Shown in pieces: positions 51,914 through 61,070 of a DNA stretch of 64,000 bases. The first letter of the stretch is position 1, and the number at the start of each line of letters is the position of its first letter. The notes under the pieces are model-generated. The model ran no database searches. It was not told the origin of the DNA and saw only the letters and a program-made list of their open reading frames with translations. The DNA is from Desulfospira sp963664655 (lineage in GTDB: Bacteria > Desulfobacterota > Desulfobacteria > Desulfobacterales > Desulfobacteraceae), in contig OY761554.1 of assembly GCA_963664655.2 (NCBI GenBank), positions 1,550,001-1,614,000 of the forward strand, given 5' to 3'. The position numbers and the translations under genes were made by a program.

Positions 51914-51986
51914 AGGAGACCGAAAACCGGAGACCGGAGACCGGAATGCGCAACCCATAGGAAATCGCAACATCCGGTCTCCGTTT
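51914..51986. repeat. Dispersed inverted-repeat element, copy A
   Basis: Tandem GGAGACCGGA-like units (51929-51945) end in a reversed TCCGGTCTCC at 51973-51982, enclosing about 27 bases. It lies between serS and the folate gene. A larger relative lies at 61071-61256 and a divergent one at 35341. Confidence 0.55.
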
Positions 51987-52016
51987 CTTAAACGGCCCGT
52001 CAGGGCCGTCAGGGCC

Positions 52017-52607
52017 TTATATCTTGTAAATCACCCGGTCGTCTGTGATGATGATATCCACGGTGTACTTTCTGGATTCCATTTGAATCTGATCCACCAT
52101 CTGCTCTTCGTAGGCCAGGGAAACTTTTCTGCAGGTTTCGGGCAGTTTGGTGATCAGTTTTGCGTAATAGTTGTTGCCGAATCCGACCCGGCCCCCCTTA
52201 TCATCAAAGGCAAGTCCGGGAATAATAGCGATATCGACTTCGTCCAGCAGGATTTTTTTGCACCGCCCGGGGTCAGGCTCAAGGATACCGTCCTGATTTT
52301 CAACCAGATCTTTCTTAAAGTCGGTTATTTTATATAGAAGAAACGAATTTTTTGCATCGGTGAATACCGGCAGGACCACGCCTTTTTCAATGTAAAGGGT
52401 TTTTTTGATGATTTGGGACGTTTCTACAATTTTATAAGTTAGGGGGGTATACAGTAACACCAGCTGGGATTCCAGAAAGTTGGCAAATTCAAAAAGCCGC
52501 TGCTCGATGATCTCGTATTTTTTTTGCATTGCTTCGTCGGACAGCAGTCCAAATTTCTCATCAACCTGAGACAGCACACCGTTTTTCATGTTTTTTATTT
52601 CTTCCAT
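52017..52607 (-). CDS. 5-formyltetrahydrofolate cyclo-ligase
   Basis: The 196-residue protein matches the cyclo-ligase family, which converts 5-formyl-THF to 5,10-methenyl-THF with ATP. The signature IIPGLAFDDKGGRVGFGNNYYAKL (about residues 125-150) with the GR.G.G..YY pattern is present, as is the N-terminal YEIIEQRLFEFANFLES region and a C-terminal YTVDIIITDD. AAGGAA is 8 bases before the ATG. It is monocistronic. The length is within the family range. Confidence 0.87.
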   Translation of the reverse strand: MEEIKNMKNGVLSQVDEKFGLLSDEAMQKKYEIIEQRLFEFANFLESQLVLLYTPLTYKIVETSQIIKKTLYIEKGVVLPVFTDAKNSFLLYKITDFKKDLVENQDGILEPDPGRCKKILLDEVDIAIIPGLAFDDKGGRVGFGNNYYAKLITKLPETCRKVSLAYEEQMVDQIQMESRKYTVDIIITDDRVIYKI

Positions 52608-52712
52608 ATATGAGTTCCTTAAGGTTAAAATTTTTAATCATATATTATACATGGGGGCCTGCTTGTCAACCGGTAACCGGAGTTTGGCCGTAAAGGTGTG
52701 CCCAAAGCCGTC

Positions 52713-52742
52713 TTGACAAAAAGCGGTGTTCTGTCCTAAAAT
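52713..52742 (+). promoter_or_regulatory. Sigma-70-type promoter of the diguanylate cyclase gene
   Basis: TTGACA at 52713-52718 and TAAAAT at 52737-52742 are 18 bases apart, leaving a leader of about 160 bases before the start at 52910. The remainder of the gap 52608-52909 shows nothing else. Confidence 0.5.
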
Positions 52743-52909
52743 TTACATTACACAGTATCGGTTCACTCATACAGTAAGAAATATCCTGTTCTATCGGTCA
52801 TATCTGCCATGAAAATCGTATCATAGACGGCACCGCTGCCTGGGCGTTATCCTTAAATCCTTGAACCGGCACAAGCGTTTAATCCCGATTATAAAAGAGG
52901 AAAGACGTT

Positions 52910-55579
52910 ATGTTAGGTGTTTTTAGAGGACTGTCCATCCGGTCCAGGTTATTGTTAAGTTATACCCTGACCTTTACCTGTATTCTGGTCGTCAGCTTTA
53001 CGGTCATTTACTCCATGGTCAAATCCACTCTGGAGGCGAACATTGAAAGCGAACTGGGAAATTTTACCCATATCATTCATGGCATGGTAGAAGCCGCCAT
53101 TGACGCGTCCATTAAAAATCATTTGCGGTCAAGGGCTGAAGGCAACCTGGAAATTATAACCAATATTTATTCTCACTCACAGGCCGGCGAAATTTCTGAA
53201 CAAAAGGCAAGAGAACTGGCAACGGGCATTCTCCTCAGTCAGACCGTTGGAAAAAGCGGTTATGTCTATTGCATTGATTCCAAAGGAATAACCCGGGTGC
53301 ACCCCCTCAAAGAAATGATTGGAAAGGATGTGTCCAGTTACGACTTTATCCAGAAAACAATCCGGAAAAAACAAGGCTACATCGAATATGACTGGGCCAA
53401 TCCCGGTGAAACCAATGCACGGGCCAAGGCGACGTATCTTTGCTATTTTGCACCATGGGACTGGATTATCGGTGTGTCCTCCTACCGGCATGAATTTAAC
53501 CGGCTCATCAGTGTGGATGATTTTAAGGAAAATATTCTTTCTTTGACCTTTGGCAAAACAGGCTACCCTTATATAATGGACAGCAAGGGGCTGCTGATCA
53601 TTCACCCCAAGCTTGAGGGAACCAATATATACAATTCTACGGATGAAAACGGCCGGATGTTCATCAAAGAGATCTGTGAGAAAAAAAACGGCAAAATCAT
53701 CTACCCGTGGAAAAATCCAGGGGATCCCACCTCCAGGGACAAGCTGGTGATTTTTAACTATATCCCTGAGCTGGACTGGATTGTGGCATCTTCAAGCTAT
53801 TTGGAAGAGTTTTACAGCCCGTTAAAGCGCATTGGCATGTTCACACTGATCGCCGCGGTCATCATGTTTCCGGTTATCATCATCGTTACCTGGCTGATCA
53901 GCTCAATGCTGGCAAGGCCTCTCCAGGAGATGATCAGCGTCTTTGGAAGCGGCGGACAACTCGAATATTCCCAGCGGATGGAAGTCCGGTGGGGCGGTGA
54001 AATGGATAAGGTGGCCGAGAATTACAACCGGTTTATTGATAAACTCCAAAAAACCAGAAAAAGGCTTCTGGAATCAGAAGAAAAGTTCAGGGGGATTTTT
54101 GAAAATTCCATTGAGGGAATCTGCCAGATTGCAAAGGATGGCAAACTGATCACCATAAACCCGGCCATGGCCCGAATTTTCGGGTATGAATCCACAAAAG
54201 AAATGTTAAAAGAGATCACCAACCTGGCTGAGCAGCAGTTCAAAGATGCCGATGAAAGGAAAACAATGCTTAGACTGCTGTATTCAAACGGTTATGTGAC
54301 TGAATATGAGGCAGAGTTTTATAGAAGGGATAAAACCGCCTTCTGGTGTTCCTTAAGCGCCAAAGCATATAAAGACGATCATAACGAGATCCAGTATTTT
54401 GATGCCTTTTTCACGGATATAACAGAGCGTAAAAAATCAGAAGAAGATTTGAAGAAATCCCACCTTGAGCTGGAACACCGGGTGGAAGAAAGAACCAGTG
54501 AGTTGTCCAGCTGGGTCAATGAGCTTGAGCGGGTCAACAGCGAGAATGCATTGTTCAGGACCATGAGTGAAATGATCCAGGTCTGCTCTACCAGCCCTGA
54601 AATATACCGGATCGCCCACCAGTACATTCAAAAATTTTTTGAAGGAACATCGGGCCGGCTGCTTGAATATGATAAAGAAAGCAATACCCTGTTTCCGGTG
54701 GTCTCCTGGGGCTCTCCCCAGGGGGATGACAACGGGTTTTCGCCGAATGAATGCTGGGCCCTTCGCCAGGGCAAGCCTTATTTCGTCCAGAAAGCTAACC
54801 AAGCCCTTTACTGTCCCCATCTTCCGGATTTTGCCGGTGCGGATTCTTTGTGTGTGCCCATGACGGTCCGGGGGGAGATCCTTGGGCTGCTTTACGCGGT
54901 AAGTGATAAAAAATCCGGGGAATCTGAACTGGCCGGTGCCGCCGGGAACGGGAAAGCCCATGAACTGCCCAGGAAAAAAGAGATTGGAACCACCATTGCC
55001 GAGCATATTGCCATGGCCCTGGTCAATATCAGGCTTCAGGAATCCCTTAAGCAAAAGTCCATCATTGATCAGCTGACCGGCCTGCATAACCGGCGGTTTA
55101 TGGATGAAACCCTTAAACTTGAGGCCTCCAGAATGGTGCGCAACAAACATAAAGTCGGCATTATCATGATGGATGTGGATCATTTTAAAAAATTCAACGA
55201 TGACCATGGGCATGACTGCGGGGATGCGGTTTTAAAAGCGTTGGGCAAATTATTAAAAACCAGCACAAGGGGTGAGGATATTTCGTGCCGGTACGGCGGC
55301 GAAGAGTTTATTGCCATCCTGATCAACACGACCTTAAGAGGGCTGCACAAAAAAGCGGATGACCTGTGCAAAAAAGTAAGGGAGTCGCTGATTGTCAAAC
55401 ATAAGGGACAATCCTACCGGGTCACCATCTCCCTTGGCGCGGCCCTTTGTCCGACCCATGCCGTAACCCTTGATGAAACTTTGAAAATGGCGGACGAGGC
55501 CCTTTATATGGCCAAAAATGAGGGCCGGAACCGGGCCTGCATGGCCAGGATAGACAGCGAAATCGAAGAGGAAGGGTAG
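52910..55579 (+). CDS. Cache-HAMP-PAS-GAF diguanylate cyclase
   Basis: The 889-residue protein makes cyclic di-GMP. Its order is: membrane helix (about 12-34), two single-Cache-type sensor units (LSQTVGKSGYVYCIDSKGI and LTFGKTGYPYIMDSKGLLIIHP), second helix (about 310-335), HAMP-like linker, PAS (EEKFRGIFENSIEGICQIAKDG, about 388-510), coiled-coil, GAF (about 545-710) and GGDEF (DQLTGLHNRRFMDETL to RYGGEEFIAIL, active site GGEEF near 795). No EAL domain. The paired Cache repeats suggest sensing of a small periplasmic ligand such as a carboxylate, by inference. The gene is monocistronic. Confidence 0.93.
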   Translation: MLGVFRGLSIRSRLLLSYTLTFTCILVVSFTVIYSMVKSTLEANIESELGNFTHIIHGMVEAAIDASIKNHLRSRAEGNLEIITNIYSHSQAGEISEQKARELATGILLSQTVGKSGYVYCIDSKGITRVHPLKEMIGKDVSSYDFIQKTIRKKQGYIEYDWANPGETNARAKATYLCYFAPWDWIIGVSSYRHEFNRLISVDDFKENILSLTFGKTGYPYIMDSKGLLIIHPKLEGTNIYNSTDENGRMFIKEICEKKNGKIIYPWKNPGDPTSRDKLVIFNYIPELDWIVASSSYLEEFYSPLKRIGMFTLIAAVIMFPVIIIVTWLISSMLARPLQEMISVFGSGGQLEYSQRMEVRWGGEMDKVAENYNRFIDKLQKTRKRLLESEEKFRGIFENSIEGICQIAKDGKLITINPAMARIFGYESTKEMLKEITNLAEQQFKDADERKTMLRLLYSNGYVTEYEAEFYRRDKTAFWCSLSAKAYKDDHNEIQYFDAFFTDITERKKSEEDLKKSHLELEHRVEERTSELSSWVNELERVNSENALFRTMSEMIQVCSTSPEIYRIAHQYIQKFFEGTSGRLLEYDKESNTLFPVVSWGSPQGDDNGFSPNECWALRQGKPYFVQKANQALYCPHLPDFAGADSLCVPMTVRGEILGLLYAVSDKKSGESELAGAAGNGKAHELPRKKEIGTTIAEHIAMALVNIRLQESLKQKSIIDQLTGLHNRRFMDETLKLEASRMVRNKHKVGIIMMDVDHFKKFNDDHGHDCGDAVLKALGKLLKTSTRGEDISCRYGGEEFIAILINTTLRGLHKKADDLCKKVRESLIVKHKGQSYRVTISLGAALCPTHAVTLDETLKMADEALYMAKNEGRNRACMARIDSEIEEEG

Positions 55580-55583
55580 ACAC

Positions 55584-55620
55584 GGGGGGGGCACGATACT
55601 GAATTAAAATCCCCCCCCCC
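55584..55620. repeat. G8...C10 homopolymer pair
   Basis: A G8 tract (55584-55591) and a C10 tract (55611-55620) are separated by 19 bases and can pair as an 8-bp stem just after the diguanylate cyclase stop. It may act as a terminator, and its copy number may vary between cells. Confidence 0.5.
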
Positions 55621-55709
55621 ACATAGGTCTGTTTATGCAGCGCTTTTCTGTTGCGGGGCCTGCCCTGCCAAATCCAGGTGGTTTTCAATTTGGCGGCGAG
55701 GATGCGGGG

Positions 55710-56234
55710 CTAATCTTCCAGGTTAAACCGGCTTAAGTAGGCATCCAGGGCGTCCCGGGACTTTTCTCCAAGGTGCGGGCAGTCATCTGTCCCTTTGGCC
55801 CCCTCGGCCAGCCTGAGGGCAAACACCATGCAGGTCGGCTGCCGGCATTCCCTGCAGTTGGTACACGGCAGATGTTTTAAAATTTCCACTATCTGGGGGC
55901 GGTCAATGCCTTTAAAGCTCGGGGTAATTGTCGCGCGATTTTCCCAGGCCTCGTTTATTTCCCGTTTGATCAAACTTATTATTTTTTCTGCCTGTTCACG
56001 GTTTTCCACCGCATTGACCGTGATCTGATCGGACCGCACCGAAATCAGGCGCCCATAGGTGCGAAACGTAGCGCCTGGCGGGTCTTTTATATATTCAAGG
56101 GCCCCTAAAACAGTGTTCAAATACGGCAGGGCGCAGCCCACATCCTGATCAAGCCGGGCAATACCATTGACACTCATGGCACCGGGCATGCAGTGGTTGT
56201 TCACAATTTCCAGGCAAAAAGTTTTGAGCAGCAT
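55710..56234 (-). CDS. 4Fe-4S domain protein
   Basis: The 174-residue protein ends in a Fe-S cluster domain of the CdhD/AcsC type (PF04060 pattern): CTNCRECRQPTCMVFALR and, 16 residues on, TDDCPHL, giving C-x2-C-x4-C-x16-C. The N-terminal part begins MLLKTFCLEIVNNHCMPGAM and contains an alpha/beta region with Cys residues that I cannot assign. Similar proteins occur in anaerobes, often beside corrinoid or acetyl-CoA pathway enzymes, but no such gene is adjacent. It is monocistronic. Confidence 0.72.
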   Translation of the reverse strand: MLLKTFCLEIVNNHCMPGAMSVNGIARLDQDVGCALPYLNTVLGALEYIKDPPGATFRTYGRLISVRSDQITVNAVENREQAEKIISLIKREINEAWENRATITPSFKGIDRPQIVEILKHLPCTNCRECRQPTCMVFALRLAEGAKGTDDCPHLGEKSRDALDAYLSRFNLED

Positions 56235-56713
56235 TTTTTACTCTCCAAAAAAAATTCCCATGTCCCTGTATGTTAATTCCAATCCGGCCTGTTTTCTACC
56301 CCGGCCCACATAATTTTTACCCGGGAAACGGGGGGCTTCCCCGCTTTTTTTTAGGGGGAAACTAAAAAATCGTATGATGCTCCCGGCACTTCCGGAGCCT
56401 GTATTATTTTAAATTCATACATCAGCCCTGGTGAAAAAATTTGATCATCTTGACAAATTGGGGAAACTGTGAATTTAATAGTGACCGAGCGCTCGGTCAG
56501 AAGCCCTGGGATAATGGATTATACCACAACTGAAAGGTTGAGGTAACCGGTATTTATTCATTGCCTGCCGACAGCCCTCATTTTCATATTAAACCGTCAC
56601 GGGCTGATGGCTTGTAACAAACACCGAAAGCCATGAAGGTTACGGGACCGGCTGTCCTGACAGCCTTCCGTCTAAAGCCCTTCAGCCTTTTATATCATAC
56701 ACAGGAGGTTTTT
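56235..56713. other. Intergenic region upstream of the TetR gene
   Basis: The gap holds the 18-bp palindrome at 56482. A G/C-rich weak hairpin followed by T8 lies near 56330-56355; no upstream gene would need it, so it is doubtful. Nothing else was recognised. Confidence 0.4.
56482..56499. promoter_or_regulatory. TetR operator palindrome
   Basis: TGACCGAGCGCTCGGTCA is a perfect 18-bp palindrome of a kind frequently bound by TetR family repressors. It lies 215 bases upstream of the TetR gene start and none is seen at the icmF promoter. Confidence 0.68.
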
Positions 56714-57364
56714 TTGGCCGAACCCCGTAAAACCAAGTCAGACACTGTCTACGGAGAAGTTCCCACCCAGATCAAAAACCCGGAGCTGGTCCGGGAACGC
56801 CGGCGCCAGATCATTGATTCCACGGTCAAACTGTTTGTCCGGCACGGCTACCATAAAACCACCACCCGGATGATTGCCAAGGCGGCCGGGTTTTCCATCG
56901 GTTCGTTGTATGAGTATGTGTCTTCAAAAGAGGACCTGCTTTACCTGGTCTGCCGGACTATTCATGAAGAGGTGGGCCGGGCCGTTGAAAACGCCCTGTC
57001 CGGAAATGAACGGGAAAAGGAGCAGCTGGCCGGCATTATCCGCCAGTATTTTCAGGTGTGCGACAATATGGCCGACCACATTCTGCTGATGTATCAGGTG
57101 ACCCAGTTTTTACCTGAGAAATGGCAAAAAAGGGTCCTTGCCAATGAAATCAACATAACGGATATCTTTATCAATGCCCTGTCCGGGATGGCCGGAAAAA
57201 ACAACTTTCCTGAGCTGACGGAAAAACAGATCAATCTGGTGGGCCACAATATTTCCGTTCTAGGGCAGATGTGGGCCTTTCGCCGCTGGCATTTTAAACG
57301 TAATTTCACCATTGATGAATATACGGCCATTCAGACACAGTTCATTCTCGGCCTGATTTATTAA
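56714..57364 (+). CDS. TetR family regulator preceding icmF
   Basis: The 216-residue protein has a TetR helix-turn-helix (FVRHGYHKTTTRMIAKAAGFSIGSLYEYVSSKEDLLYL, about residues 40-75) and a ligand domain with ADHILLMYQVTQFLPEKWQKRVL, resembling TetR regulators of fatty or branched-chain acid breakdown. The start is TTG at 56714 with AGGAGG 5 bases upstream; a longer frame to 56633 has no ribosome site. It is 207 bases before icmF on the same strand and probably controls icmF-thiolase-dehydrogenase. The perfect palindrome at 56482 is a likely site. Confidence 0.87.
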   Translation: MAEPRKTKSDTVYGEVPTQIKNPELVRERRRQIIDSTVKLFVRHGYHKTTTRMIAKAAGFSIGSLYEYVSSKEDLLYLVCRTIHEEVGRAVENALSGNEREKEQLAGIIRQYFQVCDNMADHILLMYQVTQFLPEKWQKRVLANEINITDIFINALSGMAGKNNFPELTEKQINLVGHNISVLGQMWAFRRWHFKRNFTIDEYTAIQTQFILGLIY

Positions 57365-57571
57365 GCTAATGGTTTTACCTACGAGCGTTGTGCGCTTATT
57401 CCCTAAGTATTAATTTTTTTAGAGAAAAAATGAAAAAATAAGGTTTATTTTTTTGTTCATATATGTCAGTAGACAATATATAAACTCAGTTTAGTTTGCT
57501 CAAACTTCAGCGTTTTGATCCCGGATTTTACACCAGATTTTTAAACCCGGATCTTTTAAAAAGGAGAAACC

Positions 57572-60500
57572 ATGAGCCAAGACCCCCAAGCCTACAAATC
57601 TTCTAACGCCATTAAGATCGTGACGGCCACGTCCCTTTTTGACGGCCACGATGCATCCATTAATATTATGCGCCGGATCCTCCAGGATACCGGTGCCGAG
57701 GTGATCCATATCGGCCATAACCGGTCGGCCAGGGAAGTGGTGGACGCGGCCATCGAAGAAGATGCCCAGGGGATTGCCGTGTCCAGCTACCAGGGCGGCC
57801 ATGTGGAATATTTTAAATACATGGTGGACCTGTTAAGGGAAAAAGGTGCCCCGGGGATACAGGTGTTTGGCGGGGGCGGCGGGGTGATTATCCCTGCGGA
57901 AATCGACGAGCTTCACGAATACGGCGTGGCCCGGATTTTTTCCCCCGAGGACGGGGCCAAAATGGGGCTTCAGGGCATGATCAACAGCATGATGGAAATA
58001 ATGGACCACCCCACGGTGGATTACGATTCCCTGAATGTGAATGACCTTACGGTTGACAATAAGTATGTGACCGCCAATTTTATCTCGGCGGTCCAGGATA
58101 CCGGAACCAATGACCCTGACCTCAAACGCCGGATCATGGCCCAGGTGGCCGAGAAAGCCTCCCAAAGGGATGTGCCGGTCATCGGCCTGACCGGTACGGG
58201 CGGGGCCGGGAAATCGTCTTTAACCGATGAGCTGATCAACCGGCTCTTAAGGGATTTTCAAGATATGACCCTGGCCATCATTTCCTGTGACCCGTCCAGG
58301 AGAAAAACAGGGGGCGCCCTGTTAGGGGACCGGATCAGGATGAATTCCATTGATTCAGACCGGGTCTATATGCGGTCCCTTGCCACCCGGCAGGCCCAGA
58401 TTGAGCTGCCCGAAGCCCTTCCCGATGCCGTGGAAGTGGTCAAGGCGGCCGGATTTGATATGGTTATTGTAGAAACCGCCGGCATCGGCCAGGGGGATTC
58501 CAGGGTAGTGGATCTGGTGGACATTTCGGTCTATGTGATGACATCGGATTTTGGCGCCCCGTCCCAGCTGGAAAAAATTGACATGCTGGATTACGCCGAT
58601 CTGGTGGCCGTGAACAAGTATGAGAAAAAAGGGGCTGAAGATGCGGTCCGGGATGTCAGAAAGCAGGTGCAGCGCAACCGGAAAGCCTGGGGAACAGACC
58701 CCAAGGATATGCCTGTATACGGCACCATTGCCTCAAAATTCAACGATGACGGGGTCACGGCCTGTTACCATGGCCTGCTCGATCTCATTGCCGAGAAAAA
58801 AGGGATTGTCTATGAATCCTCCATCCCCAGGACCGGGGTGAAGGAATCCTCATCAAAGACCATTATTATTCCGGGTGAACGAACCCGGTATCTGGCGGAA
58901 ATCGCTGACACGGTAAGAGAGTATCATCAAAATACCGAAGCCCAGGCCGACGCGGTAAGGCAGCGGTGGCATCTTGAAGAAACCCTTAAAACCATCAAAG
59001 AAAGGGGCGGGGATAATCTGGACCAGATTGTCGGCAATCTTAAAAAAGCCCTTGAAGAGGCCAAGGCCCTGGTTGAAAAAGACACGGACCAGATGATTGA
59101 TGATTTTCAAGAGTGCACCCGGAAATACAAGGCAGATGAGTTTGTCTACACGGTCCGGGACAGGGAATTCAGGGTGCCGTTGTATTCAAAATCCCTTTCC
59201 CATTCCAAAATTCCCAAAATTGCCCTGCCCAGATTTAAAGACCCGGCCGAACAGTTCACCTGGATGAGAAAGGAAAATTTCGCCGGGTATTTCCCCTATA
59301 CCACCGGGGTGTTTCCCTTAAAACGGGCAGATGAGGACCCCACCAGAATGTTTGCCGGCGAGGGGGGGCCTGCCGACACCAACCGAAGGTTCAAGCTGCT
59401 GTCGTCCAACTACGAGGCCAAACGCCTTTCCACGGCTTTTGATGCGGTCACCCTGTTCGGATATGACCCGGAGGTAAGGCCCGATATTTACGGAAAGATC
59501 GGCACTTCAGGGGTGTCCATCTGCAATCTGGACGATGTCAAGGTGCTTTATGACGGGTTTGACCTTTGCGCGCCCAGCACATCTGTTTCCATGACCATTA
59601 ACGGGCCTGCCCCCATTATGCTGGCCATGTTCATGAATACGGCCATTGCCCAGCAGACGGATAAATTCAAAGCGGACAACAACCGGGACCCCAGCGAGAA
59701 TGAGGCCAAAGAGATTAAAACCCGCGCCCTGTCCACGGTCAGGGGAACGGTCCAGGCCGATATCCTTAAAGAAGACCAGGGACAGAATTCCTGTATTTTT
59801 TCCATTGAATTTGCCTTGAAAATGATGGGCGATATTCAGCAGTATTTCATTGACCACCAGGTCCGGAATTTTTACTCGGTTTCCATCTCGGGCTACCATA
59901 TTGCCGAAGCCGGCGCCAATCCCATTTCCCAGCTGGCCTTTACCCTGGCCAACGGGTTCACCTATGTGGAGTATTACCTGTCCCGGGGCATGGATATTGA
60001 CGCCTTTGCCCCGTCCTTAAGCTTTTTCTTTTCCAACGGCATGGACCCGGAATATACGGTGATCGGCCGGGTGGCCCGGCGGATCTGGTCGGTGGCCATG
60101 CGGTATAAGTACAAGGCCAACATCAAATCCCAGCAGCTGAAATACCATATCCAGACGTCGGGCAGATCCCTGCACTCCCAGGATATCCAGTTCAACGATA
60201 TCCGGACCACCCTCCAGGGGCTTTGTGCCATTTATGACAATTGCAACAGCCTGCATACCAATGCCTATGACGAGGCCATTACCACCCCGTCTTCCGAGTC
60301 GGTGAGACGGGCCCTGGCCATTCAGCTGATCATCAACCGGGAATGGGGCCTGGCCAAAAATGAGAACCCCCTCCAGGGCAGTTTTATTGTGGACGAGCTC
60401 ACGGACCTGGTGGAAGAGGCTGTTCTTATTGAGTTTGATCGGATCACGGAAAGGGGCGGGGTCCTCGGGGCCATGGAAACCGGGTATCAGCGGGGCAAGA

Positions 60501-60847
60501 TCCAGGAAGAATCCATGTATTACGAATATCTCAAACACACGGGCAAGCATCCCATTGTCGGGGTCAACACCTTCCAGGACCCGGATGCCGATTATGCCGG
60601 GATGGCCAATGAGCTGGAACTGGCCCGGGCCACAACGGAGCAGAAGGATGAACAGCTCCGGAGGCTGGAGTCGTTTAAGGCCGCTCATTCCGAGGCGTCT
60701 GAACAGGCCCTTGAAGCGCTTAAACAGACCGCCCTGGACGGGGAAAATATGTTTGAAGAGTTGATGGAAACCGTTAAATCCTGTTCCCTTGGGTCTATTA
60801 CCCAGGCGTTGTATGAGGTAGGGGGCAAATACAGGCGGAATATGTAG
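57572..60847 (+). CDS. icmF: Fused isobutyryl-CoA mutase IcmF
   Basis: IcmF interconverts isobutyryl-CoA and n-butyryl-CoA using adenosylcobalamin, with a built-in G-protein chaperone. The 1091-residue order is: B12 domain (FDGHDASINIMRRIL, His ligand; residues 1-140), G domain (LTGTGGAGKSSLTDEL near 205, through about 415) and mutase barrel (about 520-1091). At the positions of methylmalonyl-CoA mutase Tyr89 and Arg207 there are Phe581 (TTGVFPLKR) and Gln738 (EDQGQNS), the pair that marks isobutyryl-type specificity. AAGGAG precedes the ATG. Butyryl/isobutyryl use fits the downstream thiolase and 3-hydroxybutyryl-CoA dehydrogenase. No cobalamin riboswitch was seen upstream. Confidence 0.92.
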   Translation: MSQDPQAYKSSNAIKIVTATSLFDGHDASINIMRRILQDTGAEVIHIGHNRSAREVVDAAIEEDAQGIAVSSYQGGHVEYFKYMVDLLREKGAPGIQVFGGGGGVIIPAEIDELHEYGVARIFSPEDGAKMGLQGMINSMMEIMDHPTVDYDSLNVNDLTVDNKYVTANFISAVQDTGTNDPDLKRRIMAQVAEKASQRDVPVIGLTGTGGAGKSSLTDELINRLLRDFQDMTLAIISCDPSRRKTGGALLGDRIRMNSIDSDRVYMRSLATRQAQIELPEALPDAVEVVKAAGFDMVIVETAGIGQGDSRVVDLVDISVYVMTSDFGAPSQLEKIDMLDYADLVAVNKYEKKGAEDAVRDVRKQVQRNRKAWGTDPKDMPVYGTIASKFNDDGVTACYHGLLDLIAEKKGIVYESSIPRTGVKESSSKTIIIPGERTRYLAEIADTVREYHQNTEAQADAVRQRWHLEETLKTIKERGGDNLDQIVGNLKKALEEAKALVEKDTDQMIDDFQECTRKYKADEFVYTVRDREFRVPLYSKSLSHSKIPKIALPRFKDPAEQFTWMRKENFAGYFPYTTGVFPLKRADEDPTRMFAGEGGPADTNRRFKLLSSNYEAKRLSTAFDAVTLFGYDPEVRPDIYGKIGTSGVSICNLDDVKVLYDGFDLCAPSTSVSMTINGPAPIMLAMFMNTAIAQQTDKFKADNNRDPSENEAKEIKTRALSTVRGTVQADILKEDQGQNSCIFSIEFALKMMGDIQQYFIDHQVRNFYSVSISGYHIAEAGANPISQLAFTLANGFTYVEYYLSRGMDIDAFAPSLSFFFSNGMDPEYTVIGRVARRIWSVAMRYKYKANIKSQQLKYHIQTSGRSLHSQDIQFNDIRTTLQGLCAIYDNCNSLHTNAYDEAITTPSSESVRRALAIQLIINREWGLAKNENPLQGSFIVDELTDLVEEAVLIEFDRITERGGVLGAMETGYQRGKIQEESMYYEYLKHTGKHPIVGVNTFQDPDADYAGMANELELARATTEQKDEQLRRLESFKAAHSEASEQALEALKQTALDGENMFEELMETVKSCSLGSITQALYEVGGKYRRNM

Positions 60848-60883
60848 TTTTTACCCCAAACACGGGTTTTTGATAGGAACTAA

Positions 60884-60940
60884 GCAGGCATGAAGAAAGG
60901 AAATTTTCATGTGCTTTATGCCCTTCGTGGTTAAAAAAAA
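60884..60940. repeat. Second copy of the TTCATGTGCTTTATG repeat
   Basis: GCATGAAGAAAGG, then TTTTCATGTGCTTTATGCCC and GTGGTTAAAAAA match the element after pilQ (46523-46585) apart from a shorter left stem. Both copies lie directly after an operon or gene end. Confidence 0.6.
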
Positions 60941-61004
60941 ATTAAATCCATGGGGTGTCTGGATATTTGTAATGAGCAACAGAACTTATGTGATAATTTT
61001 TTCA

Positions 61005-61018
61005 GGGTAAATTTACCC
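61005..61018. promoter_or_regulatory. GGGTAAATTTACCC palindrome
   Basis: A perfect 14-bp palindrome followed by CCGGGGTAAACC, upstream of the thiolase gene. It could be an operator; no other copy was noticed. Confidence 0.35.
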
Positions 61019-61070
61019 CGGGGTAAACCGCATTTATCATGATACATTTAATCTCCAATATAGTTGAACG

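Noticed and set aside
51758..52016. 6S RNA candidate between serS and the formyl-THF cyclo-ligase gene
   Set aside because: 6S RNA often lies near this cyclo-ligase gene, but no long bulged hairpin with the expected central bubble was found; the gap mostly holds repeat copy A.
56325..56360. Intrinsic terminator between the Fe-S gene and the TetR gene
   Set aside because: A 5-bp stem with T8 on the plus strand has no plus-strand gene ending nearby; too weak to call.
57365..57571. Cobalamin riboswitch before icmF
   Set aside because: No B12-box-like sequence or multi-stem leader is visible in the 207 bases upstream.
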